Assembly (NCBI RefSeq): GCF_001601575.1
Contig: NZ_LOHZ01000025.1
Span: 62,001 to 126,000, forward strand
DNA length: 64,000 nt
Source: Thermovenabulum gondwanense
GTDB taxonomy: Bacteria; Bacillota; Thermosediminibacteria; Thermosediminibacterales; Thermosediminibacteraceae
Reading direction: 5' to 3'
The notes under the pieces were generated by a model that was not told the origin of the DNA, did no database searches, and worked only from the letters and a program-made list of their open reading frames with translations. The stretch's first letter is position 1, and each line of letters opens with the position of its first letter. Below are positions 26,154 through 34,136 of the stretch, piece after piece. The position numbers and the translations under genes are program-made.

Positions 26154-26240
26154 ATGAGAATATATGTCATTAAAATTCCCAAAAAAATAAGCAATATTGT
26201 AAAAAAGGTTATGAAGATTTTTACGAAAAATAAGAATTAG
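26154..26240 (+). CDS. spoVM: Stage V sporulation protein SpoVM (28 residues)
   Basis: A 28-codon ORF starting MRIYVIKIPKK and ending in a Lys/Asn-rich tail, behind GCGGGGG at 26141. It aligns without gaps to the pattern of Bacillus SpoVM (MKFYTIKLPKFLGG...): a conserved Tyr at position 4, IK at 6-7, Pro at 9, then an amphipathic basic helix. SpoVM recognises the positively curved forespore membrane and anchors the SpoIVA coat platform. The position between rpe and rpmB is the same as in Bacillus. A short gene easily missed by length filters. Confidence 0.88.
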   Translation: MRIYVIKIPKKISNIVKKVMKIFTKNKN

Positions 26241-26249
26241 TTTTATGAA

Positions 26250-26280
26250 AAATAAAAGCGTGCTTAAATTTTAGCACGCT
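26250..26280 (-). terminator. Terminator of rpmB (minus strand)
   Basis: The 8-bp stem AGCGTGCT (26257-26264) / AGCACGCT (26273-26280) is followed on the minus strand by a T-rich run (complement of 26243-26256). On the plus strand only a weak AT tail follows, so it mainly serves rpmB and may also stop the spoVM transcript. Confidence 0.75.
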
Positions 26281-26281
26281 A

Positions 26282-26470
26282 TTATTCTGCCCTCTTTACC
26301 TTTCCAGACCTCAGGCAACGGGTACAAACATTTATTCTTTTGGGAGATCCGTTTATAATAGCATTTACCCTTTGGATATTTGGGCGCCACTTTCTTTTTG
26401 TTCTAATATGAGAATGGCTAATTTGCATACCTGATTGGGGAGTTTTCCCGCAAATTTCACACTTTGCCAT
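26282..26470 (-). CDS. rpmB: 50S ribosomal protein L28, zinc-binding form
   Basis: 62 residues, complete. The cysteine pairs C4/C7 (KCEICGK) and C49/C52 (VCTRCLRSG) make it the zinc-containing C+ form, not the zinc-free paralogue induced in zinc starvation. Core SGMQISHSHIRTKRKWRPN is typical. It is a single-gene minus-strand unit between spoVM and yloU, as in Bacillus, with ribosome site GGAGGTG. Confidence 0.96.
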   Translation of the reverse strand: MAKCEICGKTPQSGMQISHSHIRTKRKWRPNIQRVNAIINGSPKRINVCTRCLRSGKVKRAE

Positions 26471-26526
26471 ATTATTAACACCTCCTTAATTATGAATATA
26501 ACTATATATTTAATGACAACAAAGTA

Positions 26527-26555
26527 ATTTTATCATAATGCAAAATTGACTTCAA
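26527..26555 (-). promoter_or_regulatory. Probable rpmB promoter
   Basis: On the minus strand TTGAAG (26550-26555), 17 bp, TAAAAT (26527-26532). It lies about 57 bp upstream of the rpmB start in the divergent gap with yloU. For yloU a TATAAT at 26598-26603 is present, but the best -35 (TTGTCT, 26570) is 22 bp away, so its promoter is not clear. Confidence 0.55.
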
Positions 26556-26641
26556 TAATAAGTGACATGTTGTCTTAAAAAAATAATAAAAATATATTAT
26601 AATTGAAATATGCAAAGGCTATGTTAGAAGGAGGGCCCGTT

Positions 26642-26995
26642 TTGAAAAATTTAATTAAAACTCCTCTTGGAACAATAAATATTACCCGGGAGGTTATTGC
26701 GGTAGTTGCCGGCAATGCAGCTATTGAATGTTATGGACTGGTGGGTATGGTATCCCAAAAAATGAGCGATGGTATTATAGAATTACTTGGAAGGGATAAT
26801 TTGGGTAAGGGAGTAGAGGTACATATTGATGAAAATAATCTGATTGTTGATATTTACATCGCTGTCCAGTACGGAATTAAAATTAGCGAAGTAGCTCATA
26901 ATGTTATCGAAAAAGTGCATTATAATTTAAATAAATACCTGGGAATAGTTCCTGACAAAGTAAATGTCATAGTAAAAACCGTACGCGTAAAGTAA
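26642..26995 (+). CDS. Asp23/Gls24 family protein YloU
   Basis: 117 residues from TTG 26642 behind AAGGAGG. The pattern TPLGTINITREVIAVVAGNAA then CYGLVGMV and VDIYIAVQYGIKISEVAHNV is the Asp23 family, linked to envelope stress. The position directly before yloV is conserved in Firmicutes; together they may act in lipid or envelope homeostasis. Confidence 0.93.
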   Translation: MKNLIKTPLGTINITREVIAVVAGNAAIECYGLVGMVSQKMSDGIIELLGRDNLGKGVEVHIDENNLIVDIYIAVQYGIKISEVAHNVIEKVHYNLNKYLGIVPDKVNVIVKTVRVK

Positions 26996-27010
26996 AAGGG
27001 GGTTTATACA

Positions 27011-28645
27011 TTGCAGCTTGAATACATTGATGCAGAGCTTTTTCGCAGGGCTTTATATTTAGCTTCAAAAAATCTGTCGGATAATCGAAAAATTGTTGAT
27101 TCATTAAATGTTTATCCCGTTCCGGACGGCGATACGGGGACCAATATGTCGTTGACAATAGAGCAAGCAGTGGAAGAAATGAAAAAGATGCCTGAAAATG
27201 ACTTAAAAAAATTGGCAGATGCTGCTGCCTGGGGAGCTTTGATGGGAGCCAGGGGCAATTCAGGGGTTATTCTTTCTCAGTTATTCCGGGGTTTTGCTGC
27301 CGCTATAGGTTCTGACAAAAAAATTTTAAAAGCTAAGGACCTTGCCAATTCCTTTCAAAAAGGGGTTGAAGAAGCATACAAAGCGATTTTGAAACCTGTA
27401 GAGGGAACAATACTTACCGTAGCCAGGGAGATGGCCCAAAAAATGCAGATGGAATCTTCAAAAAACAAAGACATTATAGAAGTGCTGGAAGTAACAATAG
27501 AACATGGCAAGAAGGTGCTTGAAAAAACTCCAGAAATGCTGAAGGTATTAAAAGAAGCCGGTGTAGTTGATGCCGGCGGAAAGGGGCTTATATTTCTTGC
27601 AGAAGGTTTTTTAAAAGCACTTAAAAACACCGGAGATATAAAGGAAGAATTATTACCTTCTATTGAAAAAGAAAAAATTGATAATAAGATCCAATTCGAA
27701 GAAGTTGAGCTAACATTTTTATACTGTACGGAGTTTATAGTGGAAAGCAAAAATCAAATTCCTGTAGAGAGACTTAGAAACTCCCTTATCGAATTGGGTG
27801 ATTCCCTCATAGTAACTGGAATGGATAATTTGGCCAAGGTACATATTCATACAAACCATCCGGGGAAGGTATTGGAAGAGGCTTTAAGATACGGTGAATT
27901 GAGGACCGTCAAAATTGACAATATGAAATTGCAGCATCAAGAATACATTGCGCAAAAAGAACAAAGTACCTCTGAGGAGACAGTAAAAGAAACGTTGATA
28001 ATCTCGGTGGCATCGGGTGAAGGGATAAAAGAAATATTTAAAACCCTGGGTGCGGATATAATTATTGAAGGCGGGCAAACTATGAATCCCAGTACGGAAA
28101 GTATTTTATCAATAATTGAAAACCAAAATGCTAACAATGTAATTTTATTGCCCAATAATAAAAATATAATTTTAACTGCGGAGCAGGTAAAAAAAATAAG
28201 CGAAAAAAAGGTATATGTAATACCTACAAAATCATTTCCGCAGGGAATTTCTGCGCTAATGGCCTTTAATCCCGAGGAAGACATAGAGACCAATATAGAA
28301 AATATGATGAAAGCTTTTGACAATGCGGTTACTGGAGAAATAACTTTTGCAGTCAGGGATTCTAAATGGAACGGGCATGAGATAAAAGAGGGGAATATTT
28401 TGGGCATAGTAGATGGAGAGCTAAAGGTAGTTGGTAGTAACTGTAAAGATGTATTATTACCTATGATTTTTCACATGATAGAAAAAAAGAATGGCAATTT
28501 GTTAACTATTTATACGGGGAATGACATTAATGAACAGGAAAAAAATGAAATGAAAGACCTGATAGAAAACAATTTTCCGGATTTAGAGGTTGAAATTTAT
28601 GAAGGAGGGCAAAATCTTTATTATTATATTCTTTCCTTAGAATAG
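27011..28645 (+). CDS. fakA: Fatty acid kinase-like DAK2-domain protein YloV (FakA)
   Basis: 544 residues. The N-terminal DAK2 kinase domain carries NVYPVPDGDTGTNMSLT (about 37-53) and WGALMGARGNSGVILSQLF. A middle DegV-like region and a C-terminal FakB-binding domain complete the FakA layout. FakA phosphorylates fatty acids presented by DegV/FakB proteins to give acyl-phosphate for PlsX/PlsY. A DegV protein gene lies in the fab operon at 43.1 kb and plsX at 41.1 kb, so a working route is plausible. Start TTG 27011, 15 bp after yloU. Confidence 0.88.
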   Translation: MQLEYIDAELFRRALYLASKNLSDNRKIVDSLNVYPVPDGDTGTNMSLTIEQAVEEMKKMPENDLKKLADAAAWGALMGARGNSGVILSQLFRGFAAAIGSDKKILKAKDLANSFQKGVEEAYKAILKPVEGTILTVAREMAQKMQMESSKNKDIIEVLEVTIEHGKKVLEKTPEMLKVLKEAGVVDAGGKGLIFLAEGFLKALKNTGDIKEELLPSIEKEKIDNKIQFEEVELTFLYCTEFIVESKNQIPVERLRNSLIELGDSLIVTGMDNLAKVHIHTNHPGKVLEEALRYGELRTVKIDNMKLQHQEYIAQKEQSTSEETVKETLIISVASGEGIKEIFKTLGADIIIEGGQTMNPSTESILSIIENQNANNVILLPNNKNIILTAEQVKKISEKKVYVIPTKSFPQGISALMAFNPEEDIETNIENMMKAFDNAVTGEITFAVRDSKWNGHEIKEGNILGIVDGELKVVGSNCKDVLLPMIFHMIEKKNGNLLTIYTGNDINEQEKNEMKDLIENNFPDLEVEIYEGGQNLYYYILSLE

Positions 28646-28661
28646 ACGAGAGGTGGTATTT

Positions 28662-30689
28662 TTGGACCTTAATTTGGATGTTCGCTATTTAAAAGGGGTC
28701 GGACCGGCAAGGGCGAAACTTTTAAAAGCCCTTGATATAAAAACCGTTAAAGACCTTTTATTTTTTTTTCCAAGGGACTATATCGATCTCACACCAGTGA
28801 AATTGAAGGAAGCGATAGAAGATCAAAAGACCACTTTTTTTCTTGAGGTGAAGGAACCGGGGCAAGATCTAATAACCAGAAGCGGTATTGTATTAACGAA
28901 AATTCCTGTGACGGATGGGGAAAACAATGCAAATTTGGTTTTTTTTAATCAGCCTTATATTAAAAGTAATCTATTCAAAAATGAAAAATTAATAGTTATT
29001 GGAAAATTAAGGAAGAATTTTGGCGAATATGAAATACTAAGTCCTCAGTATTATAAGGTGAAGGAAGATATAAAAAAAATAAATAAAATTTTACCGGTAT
29101 ATTCCCTTACCAGGGGATTAACCCAGAAAAATTTGCAAAAAATAATAGAAGGAGCTTTTAGGGATTATTATTTATTACTGAAAAGCGAAGAAATATTACC
29201 TCAATTTATAACGCAAAAATACGATTTAATGCCCAAGGCAAAAGCTGTTTATGAAATGCATTTTCCAAAAAACTGGGATAGTCTTAAAAAGGCAAAAGAC
29301 AGTCTCGCCTTTGAAGAATTATTAATCTTTCAAATGGGGATGAGAGCTACTAAGGAATATCTCCTCGGAAAAAAGAGGAGCAATATATATAGGGATTTTA
29401 ATCTCAGCCCTTTTTTAAATAACCTTCCATTTAAATTAACCAGGGGACAAAAAAGGGTTTTAAAAGAAATTCTTCAGGATCTAAATAGTGAGAAAGTAAT
29501 GAACAGGCTTTTACAGGGGGATGTAGGCTCGGGAAAAACAGTTGTAGCAGCTTCCATTATTTACCTTGCATATAAAAACGGATATCAAAGTGCATTTATG
29601 GCTCCTACCGAAATTTTAGCCCAACAGCATTATGAAAATTTAAATAAATTCTTAAATCCTTTTGGAACTAAAGTAGAAATATTGAAAGGGAATATGGGTG
29701 CTAAGAGAAAAGAAATATTAGAAAAGATTAAAAAAAATCAAATCAGTGTGGTTGTCGGTACCCATGCTCTTTTACAGGAAGATGTGGAATTTGCTAATCT
29801 CGGACTTGTTATAACAGATGAGCAACACCGGTTTGGTGTCAGGCAAAGGGAAGAATTAGTAAAAAAGGGATTCTATCCCGACGTAATGGTAATGAGTGCT
29901 ACGCCCATACCAAGAACCTTAGCTCTTACTTTATATGCGGATCTTGACATTTCGATAATTAATGAAATGCCTAAGGGTAGAAAAAAAATTGCTACATATT
30001 TGGTAAATAGCGAATTAAAACATAGAGTGTATAAATTTATGATTTCCGAAGTTGAAAAAGGCCATCAGGTATATATTATCTGTCCGGCTGTAGAAAAAAA
30101 TAATTTTGGTCTTTTAAGTGTTGAAGAAAAATACGATGAAATAGTTAAGGAATTTCCTGATTTAAAAGTAGGCATTCTTCACGGAAAACTAAAAAATGCG
30201 GAAAAGGACAAAGTCATGGAAGATTTTTTATCAAAAAAAATTCAGGTACTTATTAGTACCACAGTTGTAGAAGTAGGAGTTGATGTTCCAAACGCTACTT
30301 TGATTATTATTGAAAATGCAGAAAGATTTGGACTTGCCCAGTTACATCAATTAAGAGGGAGAGTTGGCAGAGGAAATTTAGATTCGTGCTGTATATTGAT
30401 CACCGATTCCCGGGAAGAGGATGCGAGAGAAAGATTAAAAGTACTTTTGAAAACGTCCGATGGTTTTGAAATCGCGCAAAAAGATTTGGAATTGAGAGGT
30501 CCCGGAGAATTCTTAGGAGAAAAACAGCATGGACTTCCGGAGTTTAAATTTGCAGGATACATAAATAATTTGAAAATGATAGAGGAGACGAAAAAACTGG
30601 CTGATTTCATTTACGATAAGGGTTTGATTAAGACTAAGGAGTTTGAAAAAATAAGAGAAATAGTATCCGAGAGAATAAGACATTTATAA
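28662..30689 (+). CDS. recG: ATP-dependent DNA helicase RecG
   Basis: 675 residues. The N-terminal wedge domain (YLKGVGPARAKLL, then an OB-fold) leads to helicase motifs I GDVGSGKTVVAA (about 286), II DEQHRFGV (about 386), III MSATPIPRTLALT and VI QLRGRVGRG. It drives branch migration and fork regression in repair. TTG 28662 is chosen over GTG 28653 because GAGAGGTGG overlaps the GTG. It follows yloV after 16 bp. Confidence 0.96.
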   Translation: MDLNLDVRYLKGVGPARAKLLKALDIKTVKDLLFFFPRDYIDLTPVKLKEAIEDQKTTFFLEVKEPGQDLITRSGIVLTKIPVTDGENNANLVFFNQPYIKSNLFKNEKLIVIGKLRKNFGEYEILSPQYYKVKEDIKKINKILPVYSLTRGLTQKNLQKIIEGAFRDYYLLLKSEEILPQFITQKYDLMPKAKAVYEMHFPKNWDSLKKAKDSLAFEELLIFQMGMRATKEYLLGKKRSNIYRDFNLSPFLNNLPFKLTRGQKRVLKEILQDLNSEKVMNRLLQGDVGSGKTVVAASIIYLAYKNGYQSAFMAPTEILAQQHYENLNKFLNPFGTKVEILKGNMGAKRKEILEKIKKNQISVVVGTHALLQEDVEFANLGLVITDEQHRFGVRQREELVKKGFYPDVMVMSATPIPRTLALTLYADLDISIINEMPKGRKKIATYLVNSELKHRVYKFMISEVEKGHQVYIICPAVEKNNFGLLSVEEKYDEIVKEFPDLKVGILHGKLKNAEKDKVMEDFLSKKIQVLISTTVVEVGVDVPNATLIIIENAERFGLAQLHQLRGRVGRGNLDSCCILITDSREEDARERLKVLLKTSDGFEIAQKDLELRGPGEFLGEKQHGLPEFKFAGYINNLKMIEETKKLADFIYDKGLIKTKEFEKIREIVSERIRHL

Positions 30690-30754
30690 AAAAATTCAGA
30701 AAAATAATTATTAATAAACTTTGGTATAATATCCAGATAGTTCTAGTATGTAGT

Positions 30755-30795
30755 CCTTTTTGCGTGGAATGATAATAGTAGAAAACGCAAAAAGG
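30755..30795 (+). promoter_or_regulatory. Stem that covers the SASP ribosome site
   Basis: CCTTTTTGCGT (30755-30765) is perfectly complementary to ACGCAAAAAGG (30785-30795), an 11-bp stem with a 19-nt loop. The 3' arm includes the AAGG of the SASP Shine-Dalgarno AAGGAGGTG (30792-30800). It may slow translation or protect the mRNA 5' end. A TATAAT-like string at 30725-30730 is upstream; no convincing sigma-G promoter was found. Confidence 0.6.
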
Positions 30796-30808
30796 AGGTG
30801 AAAAAAAG

Positions 30809-31033
30809 ATGGCACTTGGTCAAAAGAGAAATAAACTCGTAGTTCCCGAAGCAAGGAGAGCTATGGAACAATTCAAAGCTGAAATCGCACGCGAGGTTGG
30901 AATCACTGCTCCTCCGGATGGATACTGGGGCAATTATTCTGCCAGGGATTGCGGTGCAGTAGGAGGCCATATGGTAAAAAGAATGATTGAGGATTATGAA
31001 AGACGTTTGAGTGGCGGGACGCCTACTCAGTAA
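30809..31033 (+). CDS. Alpha/beta-type small acid-soluble spore protein
   Basis: 74 residues. NKLVVPEARRAMEQFKAEIA carries the first helix and the GPR protease site (EIA). The second half GYWGNYSARDCGAVGGHMVKRMI matches the conserved DNA-binding helix of alpha/beta SASPs. These coat spore DNA in an A-like form and give UV and heat resistance. The family members sspA-D cannot be told apart, so no symbol is given. The strong ribosome site AAGGAGGTG fits high expression; a stem covers part of it. Confidence 0.95.
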   Translation: MALGQKRNKLVVPEARRAMEQFKAEIAREVGITAPPDGYWGNYSARDCGAVGGHMVKRMIEDYERRLSGGTPTQ

Positions 31034-31044
31034 AAAATAGATAA

Positions 31045-31087
31045 AAAAGAACAGGCTCAGCTTAAAAAGCGAGCCTGTTCTTTTATG
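31045..31087 (+). terminator. Terminator of the SASP gene
   Basis: A 14-bp stem AAAAGAACAGGCTC (31045-31058) / GAGCCTGTTCTTTT (31071-31084), with an inner GCT/AGC extension, ends in a T run. Confidence 0.88.
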
Positions 31088-31091
31088 TTCT

Positions 31092-31118
31092 AAAAAAAGA
31101 GCCGGCAATTTTGCCGGC
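31092..31118 (-). terminator. Hairpin with T run on the minus strand
   Basis: GCCGGCA (31101-31107) / TGCCGGC (31112-31118). On the minus strand it is followed by TC and seven T (complement of 31092-31100), the form of an intrinsic terminator for leftward transcription. No minus-strand gene is recognised to its right before rsmD. Confidence 0.55.
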
Positions 31119-31148
31119 ATGGGAGAGGAGAAACCGGAGGAAGAGCTT

Positions 31149-31208
31149 ATGGGGATTTCATTATATATAATATTCATTTTAATAAATTTTATACCATATT
31201 TTACATAA
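31149..31208 (+). CDS. Candidate small hydrophobic peptide (19 residues)
   Basis: The ORF reads MGISLYIIFILINFIPYFT and follows a strong ribosome site (GGAGGAAG at 31137-31144, 5-bp gap). An in-frame ATG at 31119 would give a 29-residue form with the acidic head MGEEKPEEEL. The peptide would be a single membrane-inserting helix. The DNA at 31119-31150 is unusually rich in GGA motifs compared with its AT-rich surroundings. No family is recognised; it may instead be an untranslated structured RNA. Evidence is ribosome site plus hydrophobicity only. Confidence 0.35.
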   Translation: MGISLYIIFILINFIPYFT

Positions 31209-31284
31209 AATAAAGAGCAATTTTATTTAAAAACAAAAATTGTTGTGTTAAAATTATAATGAGATTTTTGGCGGGTGGAATAAA

Positions 31285-31827
31285 ATGAGAATAATAGGTG
31301 GTACTTTAAGAGGAAGGAAATTAAAATCCCTGAAGGGACTCAAAACAAGGCCTACCTCAGAAATGGTCAGGGAAGCTTTGTTTAATATTCTGGGAGAAAA
31401 AGTGATCAATTCTATATTTCTCGATGCTTATGCAGGGACAGGAGCAGTAGGCATTGAAGCAATAAGCCGGGGAGCTAAAAAAGTATATTTTATTGAAAAG
31501 GACAAAGAAGCCTGCAGAGTGATAAGAGAAAATATAAAAACTCTTGGAGTTGAAGAACAAGCGGTAATTATAAGAGGAAAAATTCCGGAAATCTTTTATA
31601 GTTTTACGGAAAAAGATGATTTTGATATTATATTTCTTGACCCACCTTATGGAGATTTTAATATTGACTGTATAAATGCTCTGAAAGAGGAAGGTTTTAT
31701 AAAAACCAATACCCTGGTAATTTTACAGTGTTCTTTTAATGAAAAAATAAATTTAACTGAAGAATTTACTGTAATTAAAGAAAAAAAATACGGCATTACA
31801 AAACTTGTTTTTTTTAGGAGGAATTGA
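31285..31827 (+). CDS. rsmD: 16S rRNA (guanine-966-N2)-methyltransferase RsmD
   Basis: 180 residues, Rossmann methyltransferase. It opens [18 protein letters not shown]. The SAM motif [20 protein letters not shown] is followed by the catalytic motif LDPPYG (about 118-123). It methylates G966 of 16S rRNA. A TATAAT at 31255-31260 may be the promoter -10, without a clear -35. Pairing with coaD (2-bp gap) is conserved in Firmicutes. Confidence 0.95.
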   Translation: MRIIGGTLRGRKLKSLKGLKTRPTSEMVREALFNILGEKVINSIFLDAYAGTGAVGIEAISRGAKKVYFIEKDKEACRVIRENIKTLGVEEQAVIIRGKIPEIFYSFTEKDDFDIIFLDPPYGDFNIDCINALKEEGFIKTNTLVILQCSFNEKINLTEEFTVIKEKKYGITKLVFFRRN

Positions 31828-31828
31828 A

Positions 31829-32311
31829 GTGAAAATAGCGATTTATCCCGGTAGTTTTGATCCTATTACAAACGGGCATATTGATGTGATCGAAAGGAGT
31901 TCTAAACTATTTGATCGCATTATTGTTGCGGTTTTAAAAAATCCCAACAAAAAGCCTTTATTTACGGTAGAGGAAAGAATTGACATGATAAAAGAAGCAA
32001 CAAAAAATATAGAAAATGTGGAAGTGGAATCCTTCACCGGCTTGCTGGTAGATTTTGCCAGGATGAAAAATGCCAAAATTATCGTAAAAGGATTGAGAGC
32101 GGTTTCCGACTTTGAATATGAATTTCAAATGGCTTTAATGAATAAAAAATTAGACAGTGAAATTGAAACGGTATTTATTATGACAAATGTTAGATATTCT
32201 TACTTAAGTTCCAGCGTGGTAAAAGAAGTTGCAGGTTTTGGCGGCTGCATAAAGGATTTGGTACCGCCTCATGTAGAAATTAAATTAAAAGAAAAAATAT
32301 GCAAAATTTAA
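31829..32311 (+). CDS. coaD: Phosphopantetheine adenylyltransferase
   Basis: 160 residues. Nucleotidyltransferase motifs [20 protein letters not shown] (T14-x-x-H17) and [13 protein letters not shown] (ISSTxxR-like) are visible. It converts 4'-phosphopantetheine to dephospho-CoA, the next-to-last CoA step; coaBC is encoded at 15.2 kb. GTG 31829 follows AGGAGGAA. Confidence 0.95.
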   Translation: MKIAIYPGSFDPITNGHIDVIERSSKLFDRIIVAVLKNPNKKPLFTVEERIDMIKEATKNIENVEVESFTGLLVDFARMKNAKIIVKGLRAVSDFEYEFQMALMNKKLDSEIETVFIMTNVRYSYLSSSVVKEVAGFGGCIKDLVPPHVEIKLKEKICKI

Positions 32312-32325
32312 AGGAGTGGAATCTT

Positions 32326-32772
32326 ATGGATACTTATTATTATATTGAACAAATCCAAAAAATGTTAGCTGAAGCTTCAAAACTTCCTTTTTCCAACAAA
32401 ATTGTAATCGATCACGATAAAATTTTACAATTACTGGATGAATTGATTAAATCCCTCCCGGAAGAAATAAAAAAATCCAGAAAGATTTTAGAAGAAAGAC
32501 AAAACATCTTACTTGAGGCTCAGCGAGAAGGAGAGATGATTATAAAAGAAGCAAAGGAATATATTGAAAAGATGGTGGATCAAAATGAGATTATCAAGCT
32601 TGCAAAAGAAAAATCCGAAGAGATATTGACCAATGCAAAAAAGACAGCAAGGGAAATAAGAGTTGGTGCTAACAAATATGCGGATGAAGTTTTAGAAGAA
32701 TTGGAAAATCAATTGCAAAAAATTCTTCAATCGGTTAGAAAGGGAAGGGAAGAGTTAAACAACAAATTATAG
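32326..32772 (+). CDS. Coiled-coil protein, ATP-synthase-B-like, unknown
   Basis: 148 residues from ATG 32326 behind AAGGAG. No transmembrane segment. An N-terminal helical part (YYYIEQIQKMLAEASKLP) is followed by a long charged coiled coil with the heptad-like EEIKKSRKILEERQNILLEA and REGEMIIKEAKEYIEKM. This pattern resembles DivIVA-like or F0 subunit-b-like small proteins seen after coaD in clostridia. Function is unknown. It ends directly against the ylbJ stop on the other strand, with no gap. Confidence 0.7.
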   Translation: MDTYYYIEQIQKMLAEASKLPFSNKIVIDHDKILQLLDELIKSLPEEIKKSRKILEERQNILLEAQREGEMIIKEAKEYIEKMVDQNEIIKLAKEKSEEILTNAKKTAREIRVGANKYADEVLEELENQLQKILQSVRKGREELNNKL

Positions 32773-34032
32773 TTACTTTTTAATTACCTTAAATCCGAAG
32801 ACTTCGAACCCCTTCCAAAGGTAAATTATTATTGAAGATATAATTAGTATGAATATTAGTAAAGCAAAAACCTGACTTGAAATCGAAAAAATTGACCACC
32901 AGCTTTCCGGAGTATTTTTGGGAGCAACCGCGAAGACGGGTAAGGACAGATCATTATAATTATTTATCGGAATACCCATCAATATGTAGGATGTTATACC
33001 CGCTAAAACTGCATGCAAAAATCTTGCCACTACGTAGGGTGTAATTTTTATATCCGTATCACTAACCATACTCATTACCTGAAAATGCACCGAAAGTCCG
33101 CTCCAGGCTATTATAGCACTTGCTATAATAACCCTATCCAATAAGGGTGCTTGAGCCTGACTTGCCAATTGAGTGCCCAATGTGATTTCAAAGGTTCCGC
33201 TGATTACGGCCTGGGATAAATTTGGATTTATTCCTATTAATGATAACACCTTCCCGATAAAAGGAACAAATAGCGAAATAATCCCTGCTACGGTTAGTAT
33301 ACGAATTATTACTGAAAAAAGTATTATAAATCCTAAAATCAAAAGTAAAGAGTTTATAGAATCTTTTATACAGTCTCCGAGCATTTTTCCAATTGGTCTC
33401 CCGTCTTCTTTTCTCGCTCTTAAGAGCTCTTTTACAGCTTTTAATAGTATGTTTTCCTTTTTTTTAACAGATCCGATAGATTCGGTTCTGGGAGAATTGA
33501 AAGCATAATACTTTAAAATTATCCCTAAGATTAATGCTGAAATATAATGAGATAATGCTATTATTGAACCTAATCGAACATCTTTAAACATTCCAACGGC
33601 TACGGCACCTACCATAAAAAGAGGGTCTGCAGTGTTGGTAAATGACATTAACCTTTCCGCCTCATAAGTGTTACAAATTTTTTTCTTTACTAACTTTCCT
33701 GTAAGCATTGCTCCGAGGGGATAACCGCTGGCTAAACCCATTGCCATGACGAAAGAACCGGCACCGGGGACATTAAAAATAGGCCTCATCATTGGTTCAA
33801 GAAGTACTCCCATGAAATGAACAACACCCAGTCCCATTAATAGTTGGGAACCTATAAAAAATGGAAGGAGAGCCGGAAGAACAATATTAAACCATACATC
33901 TAATCCTTCAAAAGCAGCTTTAAAGGCTTCTTCGGGGTATCGAACTATAGAAACGGTAATCACTACAGCAATTAGCGGTAATATTAGCTGGCTTATTTTA
34001 GATAAGCGGCTTTTTTGTATTTTAAAACGCAT
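32773..34032 (-). CDS. ylbJ: Sporulation integral membrane protein YlbJ
   Basis: 419 residues with about eight to ten hydrophobic helices and two Gate (nucleoside-recognition-like) domains. VWFNIVLPALLPFFIGSQLL and GLASGYPLGAMLTGKL are typical of YlbJ/SpoVV, needed in Bacillus for dipicolinic acid movement across the outer forespore membrane. ATG with AGGAGG 8 bp upstream. It is divergent from the patatin gene and convergent with the coiled-coil gene. Confidence 0.92.
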   Translation of the reverse strand: MRFKIQKSRLSKISQLILPLIAVVITVSIVRYPEEAFKAAFEGLDVWFNIVLPALLPFFIGSQLLMGLGVVHFMGVLLEPMMRPIFNVPGAGSFVMAMGLASGYPLGAMLTGKLVKKKICNTYEAERLMSFTNTADPLFMVGAVAVGMFKDVRLGSIIALSHYISALILGIILKYYAFNSPRTESIGSVKKKENILLKAVKELLRARKEDGRPIGKMLGDCIKDSINSLLLILGFIILFSVIIRILTVAGIISLFVPFIGKVLSLIGINPNLSQAVISGTFEITLGTQLASQAQAPLLDRVIIASAIIAWSGLSVHFQVMSMVSDTDIKITPYVVARFLHAVLAGITSYILMGIPINNYNDLSLPVFAVAPKNTPESWWSIFSISSQVFALLIFILIISSIIIYLWKGFEVFGFKVIKK

Positions 34033-34136
34033 AAGTAATGCCTCCTAAAAAAATTTAATGATAAGTGAACTTTATTTTATATAGAAATATATATTTTTGT
34101 ATTTTTTACGATATTCGTTTATAAGGGGGAAAAATT

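Noticed and set aside
26257-26280. 13-base match to the A arm of the priA leader (AGCGTGCTTAAAT)
   Set aside because: Here it is an ordinary rpmB terminator; one shared 13-mer is not enough to claim a repeat family without a genome-wide count.
26561-26603. Sigma-A promoter for yloU from TTGTCT and TATAAT
   Set aside because: The 22-bp spacer is too long for a normal promoter.
30743-31177. Long minus-strand reading frame across the SASP gene
   Set aside because: It is antisense to a well-supported SASP gene, has no family signature and no ribosome site; the hairpins and repeats within it explain the open frame.
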